18,918 bases of DNA from an uncultured Mailhella sp. (lineage in GTDB: Bacteria; Desulfobacterota; Desulfovibrionia; Desulfovibrionales; Desulfovibrionaceae), in contig CAJTRG010000023.1 in the NCBI GenBank assembly GCA_910578585.1, positions 1 through 18,918 on the forward strand. The letters run 5' to 3'. A model generated the notes under the pieces. The model was not told the DNA's origin, searched no databases, and worked only from the letters and a program-made list of their open reading frames with translations. Shown here piece by piece: positions 15,911 through 18,918 of the stretch (within the stretch, counting starts at the first letter, position 1; each line of letters starts with the position of its first letter). A program made the position numbers and the translations under genes.

Positions 15911-17491
15911 ATGAAATCAATTACCTTTCGCTTATGCCTGTCTATTTTTGTATTACTGGCAGGTCTATACTGTGCACTGCCCAATATTCCTGCTATAGGA
16001 AACAGTATTATTAATGATATATTCCCCGCTCAGCGTATCAATTTAGGTCTTGACCTGAAAGGGGGCATGAACCTGACCCTTGGTGTTGATATTGAAAAAG
16101 CACTGGAAAGCACCCTTTCCCTTACCGGACAAGGCGTGCGTGAACGTGTTATTTCCGAGGGGCTCAATATTTTGCGTCCGCGCATGACTGACGGACAGCT
16201 TGAAGTTATTGTTCCAAAAGCTGGCGACGTTTCCAAAATAAGAGATATTATCCAAAAATGGTATCCAAATTTACAACTTGTTGCTGAAAATAGCTATAAT
16301 GCTGGTTCTTCTGAAGGACAAAGCTTGAAATATGTGCTGAACGACATGGCAAGAAAAGAAGCTGAAAACCTTACCCTTGACCAGGTTGTGCGCACCATTA
16401 GAAACCGTATTGACCAATTTGGGGTTGCGGAACCTGATATCCGTAAACAATCCAATAATCAGGTACAAGTGCAGCTGCCGGGACTGACAGATACTAGCCG
16501 TGCCATTCAAATTGTTGGGCAAACAGCACACCTTGAATTCAGACTTGTGCGTGATGATGTCAATCCCAACAGCATGGTTCTTCCTGCCGGCACAAGCCGT
16601 TTCCCAATGCTGGATAAAAAAGGCGGACATTCCACTATTATCTTAGATAACGAAGTTCTCTTGACGGGTGCGGATATTGCGAACGCCCGTCCTTCCTTTG
16701 ACCAGTTTGCTTCTGCCTATGTTTCTTTGAAATTCAGCCCGCAAGGCGCGCTGGCTTTTGAAAAAATTACCGGCGAAAATATCAAGAAACGCCTTGCTAT
16801 TGTGCTTGACGGCGAAGTGTATTCTGCTCCTGTAATTCAAGACAGAATTGTCGGCGGAGAAGCAAGTATCAGCGGTGACTTTACCACGGACGAAGCAAAC
16901 GACCTGGCTGTTGTTTTGCGTGCCGGTTCTTTGCCTGCTCCTGTGAATATTTTGGAAGAAAGAACCGTTGGTCCTTCTTTGGGACAAGAATCCATTAACA
17001 GCGGTATTACAGCTTCCATAGTTGGTGCACTGCTCGTTCTTGGCATGATGCCTTTATTCTATGGATTTTCCGGACTTGTGGCTGACGTGCTTCTTTGCGG
17101 CACACTGACTCTTTTATTTGCAGGCCTTTCCATGTTTGGCGCAACACTCACCCTTCCCGGTATTGCTGGGGTTGTTCTGACCATTGGTATGGCGGTTGAC
17201 GCAAACGTACTGATTTTTGAACGTATCCGCGAGGAACTGCGACTTGGTATGAGTACAGCAGAAGCCATTTATGCCGGCTTCAACCGTGCAAGTATTTCCA
17301 TTATTGACTCAAACCTGACAACAATCATTGCTGCGATTATCCTCTATCAATTTGGTACTGGCCCAATTCGTGGTTTTGCCATTACGCTTAGTCTTGGTAT
17401 TATTGCTTCAATTTTTACTTCTGTTTTTGTATGCCGCGCATGCTTTGAATGGTGGTCAAGCAAAAATCCAGACAAGAAATTGAGCGTTTAG
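15911..17491 (+). CDS. secD: Protein translocase subunit SecD
   Basis: The protein has 526 residues. An N-terminal helix (about 4-26) is followed by a large periplasmic region with LGLDLKGGMNLTLGVD (about 45-60), NRIDQFGVAEPDI and the P2 or head region, then five further helices. The conserved membrane motif GMAVDANVLIFERIREE spans about 426-442. SecD with SecF uses proton flow to pull preproteins through SecYEG on the periplasmic side. The ATG at 15911 follows GGGA; an in-frame TTG at 15899 is less likely. The stop codon lies 9 nt before secF. Confidence 0.96.
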   Translation: MKSITFRLCLSIFVLLAGLYCALPNIPAIGNSIINDIFPAQRINLGLDLKGGMNLTLGVDIEKALESTLSLTGQGVRERVISEGLNILRPRMTDGQLEVIVPKAGDVSKIRDIIQKWYPNLQLVAENSYNAGSSEGQSLKYVLNDMARKEAENLTLDQVVRTIRNRIDQFGVAEPDIRKQSNNQVQVQLPGLTDTSRAIQIVGQTAHLEFRLVRDDVNPNSMVLPAGTSRFPMLDKKGGHSTIILDNEVLLTGADIANARPSFDQFASAYVSLKFSPQGALAFEKITGENIKKRLAIVLDGEVYSAPVIQDRIVGGEASISGDFTTDEANDLAVVLRAGSLPAPVNILEERTVGPSLGQESINSGITASIVGALLVLGMMPLFYGFSGLVADVLLCGTLTLLFAGLSMFGATLTLPGIAGVVLTIGMAVDANVLIFERIREELRLGMSTAEAIYAGFNRASISIIDSNLTTIIAAIILYQFGTGPIRGFAITLSLGIIASIFTSVFVCRACFEWWSSKNPDKKLSV

Positions 17492-17500
17492 GAGAAGCAT

Positions 17501-18634
17501 ATGCCTATTCAACTTATAAAAGATACTGTTAATATTGACTTTGTTGGCTATCGTAAAATTGCTTACGCACTGACTTCTCTGCTCATTATCCTTAGCGCTA
17601 TTGCTATTATTATGAACAAAGGTTTGAACTATGGCGTTGACTTTGCCGGCGGCGTTATGGTGCAAATCGAATTCAAAAATGAAGTCAGCGATGAAGAAGT
17701 AAAAGGCGCACTTAAAGATATTGAAATGCCCGGACTTATTGTGCAAAAAATCGGTGAAGACAATCACCACTACCTTTTGCGCTTTAGCGCCTCTGAAAGC
17801 GGACACAGAAATTTGCGTCAGGAACTGAACAAGGCTTTGCAGGAAAGTTTTGAGGGTAATGAAGTTGAAATCTCCCGCCTTGAAATGGTTGGTCCAAAAG
17901 TTGGTTCTGAACTAAGAGATATGGCGGTTGAAGCAGTTTTCTATTCAATCCTCTTGATTACTGTCTATATTTCCGGTCGTTTTGAACATAACTGGTTTAC
18001 TGCCGCCGGCATTGCCATACTTTTGTGGGGCGTTATCTTTGTTTTGGATTTCCTCTCCACCCATTTTGGCATTACACTTTTCAATAAAATGTACGCCATT
18101 TGCTTTGCTCTTGTGGTCACGCTGGTGCTGGCGTGGAAAGTGAAACTTAATTATTCGCTTGGCGTGCTCCTTTCCCTTGTCCACGACGTCTTTATTACCA
18201 TTGGCCTCTTGACCTTGTTTGGCAAGGAAATTGACCTCAATGTTATTGCCGCCCTGCTGACGTTGGTTGGTTATTCTTTGAACGATACCATTGTTATTTA
18301 CGACCGTATCCGTGAAAATATTGCCAATGTTGCAAAGCAGGGAACAAGACCAACAATCGGCAAAGTAATCAACATGAGTGCGAACCAAACCCTGTCTCGT
18401 ACCTTGATGACGTCCATCACCACCCTGGCAGCCTGCCTCAGCCTCTATTTACTCGGCGGCAGTGTTATCAACGATTTTGCCCTGACCATGCTCATTGGTA
18501 TTATTGTTGGCTCTTATTCATCTATTTTTGTTGCAAGCCCAATTCTCATGGCTTTTGGTGATATTGACCTCTATCTCAATCAACAAAAGAAAGACGAAGA
18601 CTTTGAAAAGCCCGGCGCCCACGGCGTTGTATAA
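17501..18634 (+). CDS. secF: Protein translocase subunit SecF with an extra membrane hairpin
   Basis: The protein has 377 residues, whereas most SecF proteins have about 300-320. Landmarks: the first helix (about 18-38), YGVDFAGGVMVQI (44-56), MVGPKVGSEL (129-138), and the late motifs LVHDVFIT (226-233) and GYSLNDTIVIYDRIREN (257-273), with C-terminal helices to about 345. Between GRFE (159-162) and LVHDV there are about 60 residues not usual in SecF, holding two extra hydrophobic segments (about 165-183 and 195-213), so about eight helices rather than six. An SD (AGGAG) overlaps the secD stop, indicating coupling. Confidence 0.94.
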   Translation: MPIQLIKDTVNIDFVGYRKIAYALTSLLIILSAIAIIMNKGLNYGVDFAGGVMVQIEFKNEVSDEEVKGALKDIEMPGLIVQKIGEDNHHYLLRFSASESGHRNLRQELNKALQESFEGNEVEISRLEMVGPKVGSELRDMAVEAVFYSILLITVYISGRFEHNWFTAAGIAILLWGVIFVLDFLSTHFGITLFNKMYAICFALVVTLVLAWKVKLNYSLGVLLSLVHDVFITIGLLTLFGKEIDLNVIAALLTLVGYSLNDTIVIYDRIRENIANVAKQGTRPTIGKVINMSANQTLSRTLMTSITTLAACLSLYLLGGSVINDFALTMLIGIIVGSYSSIFVASPILMAFGDIDLYLNQQKKDEDFEKPGAHGVV

Positions 18635-18658
18635 AAATACGCTTTCCTTTACCCATAC

Positions 18659-18687
18659 AAAAGCCCTGATAATTGTCAGGGCTTTTT
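18659..18687 (+). terminator. Strong intrinsic terminator after secF
   Basis: AAAAGCCCTGA (18659-18669) pairs perfectly with TCAGGGCTTTT (18676-18686) around TAATTG, with the U-run forming part of the right arm. It closes the yajC-secD-secF transcript. Confidence 0.92.
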
Positions 18688-18721
18688 GTTTATTCACTTT
18701 CATTATAAAAATTTCTTCGTC

Positions 18722-18889
18722 ATGAGCGCGGAGAAACCTGATAATACGCCCGAAAATGCTGACGAAAGGAACTTGGAGGCATTAAAGCCGGCTTCTTCTG
18801 CTATTTCTTCCACAGAAAGGGATGTTGCCTCCAAAAGTTCACAGGCTAGAGCATTTCCCTTTAATATTCATACAAAATATTACAAATAA
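18722..18889 (+). CDS. Doubtful 55-residue reading frame
   Basis: The frame opens with ATG 35 nt after the secF terminator and encodes a polar, Ser/Glu/Ala-rich peptide starting MSAEKPDNTPENADERN and ending FNIHTKYYK. It has no SD, no recognised domain and no membrane segment. It could be a small protein, the 5' part of a gene broken by a frameshift, or chance. Beyond it the window ends in a pyrimidine-rich tract. I cannot assign a function. Confidence 0.3.
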   Translation: MSAEKPDNTPENADERNLEALKPASSAISSTERDVASKSSQARAFPFNIHTKYYK

Positions 18890-18918
18890 TATTTTCTTTT
18901 CTCTCTTTTTTTCTTTTA

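Noticed and set aside
1..18918. CRISPR arrays, insertion sequences, tRNA or rRNA genes, prophage genes
   Set aside because: No regularly spaced repeats, transposase or integrase motifs, tRNA-like cloverleafs or rRNA sequence were seen; the window is core chromosomal.

Overview
The window looks like chromosomal housekeeping DNA from a Gram-negative deltaproteobacterium, most likely a member of the Desulfovibrionaceae (the Desulfovibrio / Lawsonia side of the tree). The reasons are the combination of a YedF-type TusA-DsrE protein, an M99 (Csd4/Pgp1-like) peptidoglycan carboxypeptidase, a hisC-cmk-usp neighbourhood, a SecF with extra membrane segments, and a near-consensus sigma-54 promoter. Base composition is moderate with A+T-rich spacers. 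The genus is inferred from gene content, not proven. There are no rRNA or tRNA genes, insertion sequences, integrases or CRISPR arrays.

Layout, left to right. (1) Positions 73-816, plus strand: a TauE/SafE-type membrane permease. It converges on a minus-strand pair, and a bidirectional hairpin terminator near 913-943 separates them. (2) 3568-996, minus strand: der (double-GTPase ribosome assembly factor) followed 14 nt later by yedF. (3) 10596-3747, minus strand: a five-gene run with short gaps, hisC-cmk fusion, sfsA, a Csd4-like M99 carboxypeptidase, recR, and an LTA-synthase-family membrane sulfatase-fold enzyme. (4) 11122-10679, minus strand: a universal stress protein with its own promoter and a strong terminator. 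(5) 11123-11455: a divergent regulatory region with an 18-bp palindrome, a sigma-54 promoter and a structured leader, reading into an unrecognised 173-residue protein (11456-11977) that has its own terminator. (6) 12109-15321, plus strand: tgt, a PaaI-type hotdog thioesterase and mnmE, nearly contiguous. (7) 15486-18634, plus strand: yajC-secD-secF, closed by a strong terminator. (8) 18722-18889: a small doubtful reading frame.

Functional themes. Two genes, tgt and mnmE, act on tRNA wobble position 34. The yajC-secD-secF block builds the accessory complex of the Sec translocon. The minus-strand run mixes amino-acid and nucleotide metabolism (hisC-cmk), DNA repair (recR) and two envelope enzymes: the carboxypeptidase, which may contribute to curved cell shape, and the LTA-synthase-like enzyme.

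No clearly new multi-gene system is visible. The points most worth a second look are architectural: the in-frame HisC-Cmk fusion, an apparent internal duplication of a transmembrane hairpin in SecF, an insertion in switch II of MnmE, long charged additions to Der, and the sigma-54-controlled unknown gene with a possible leader attenuator.
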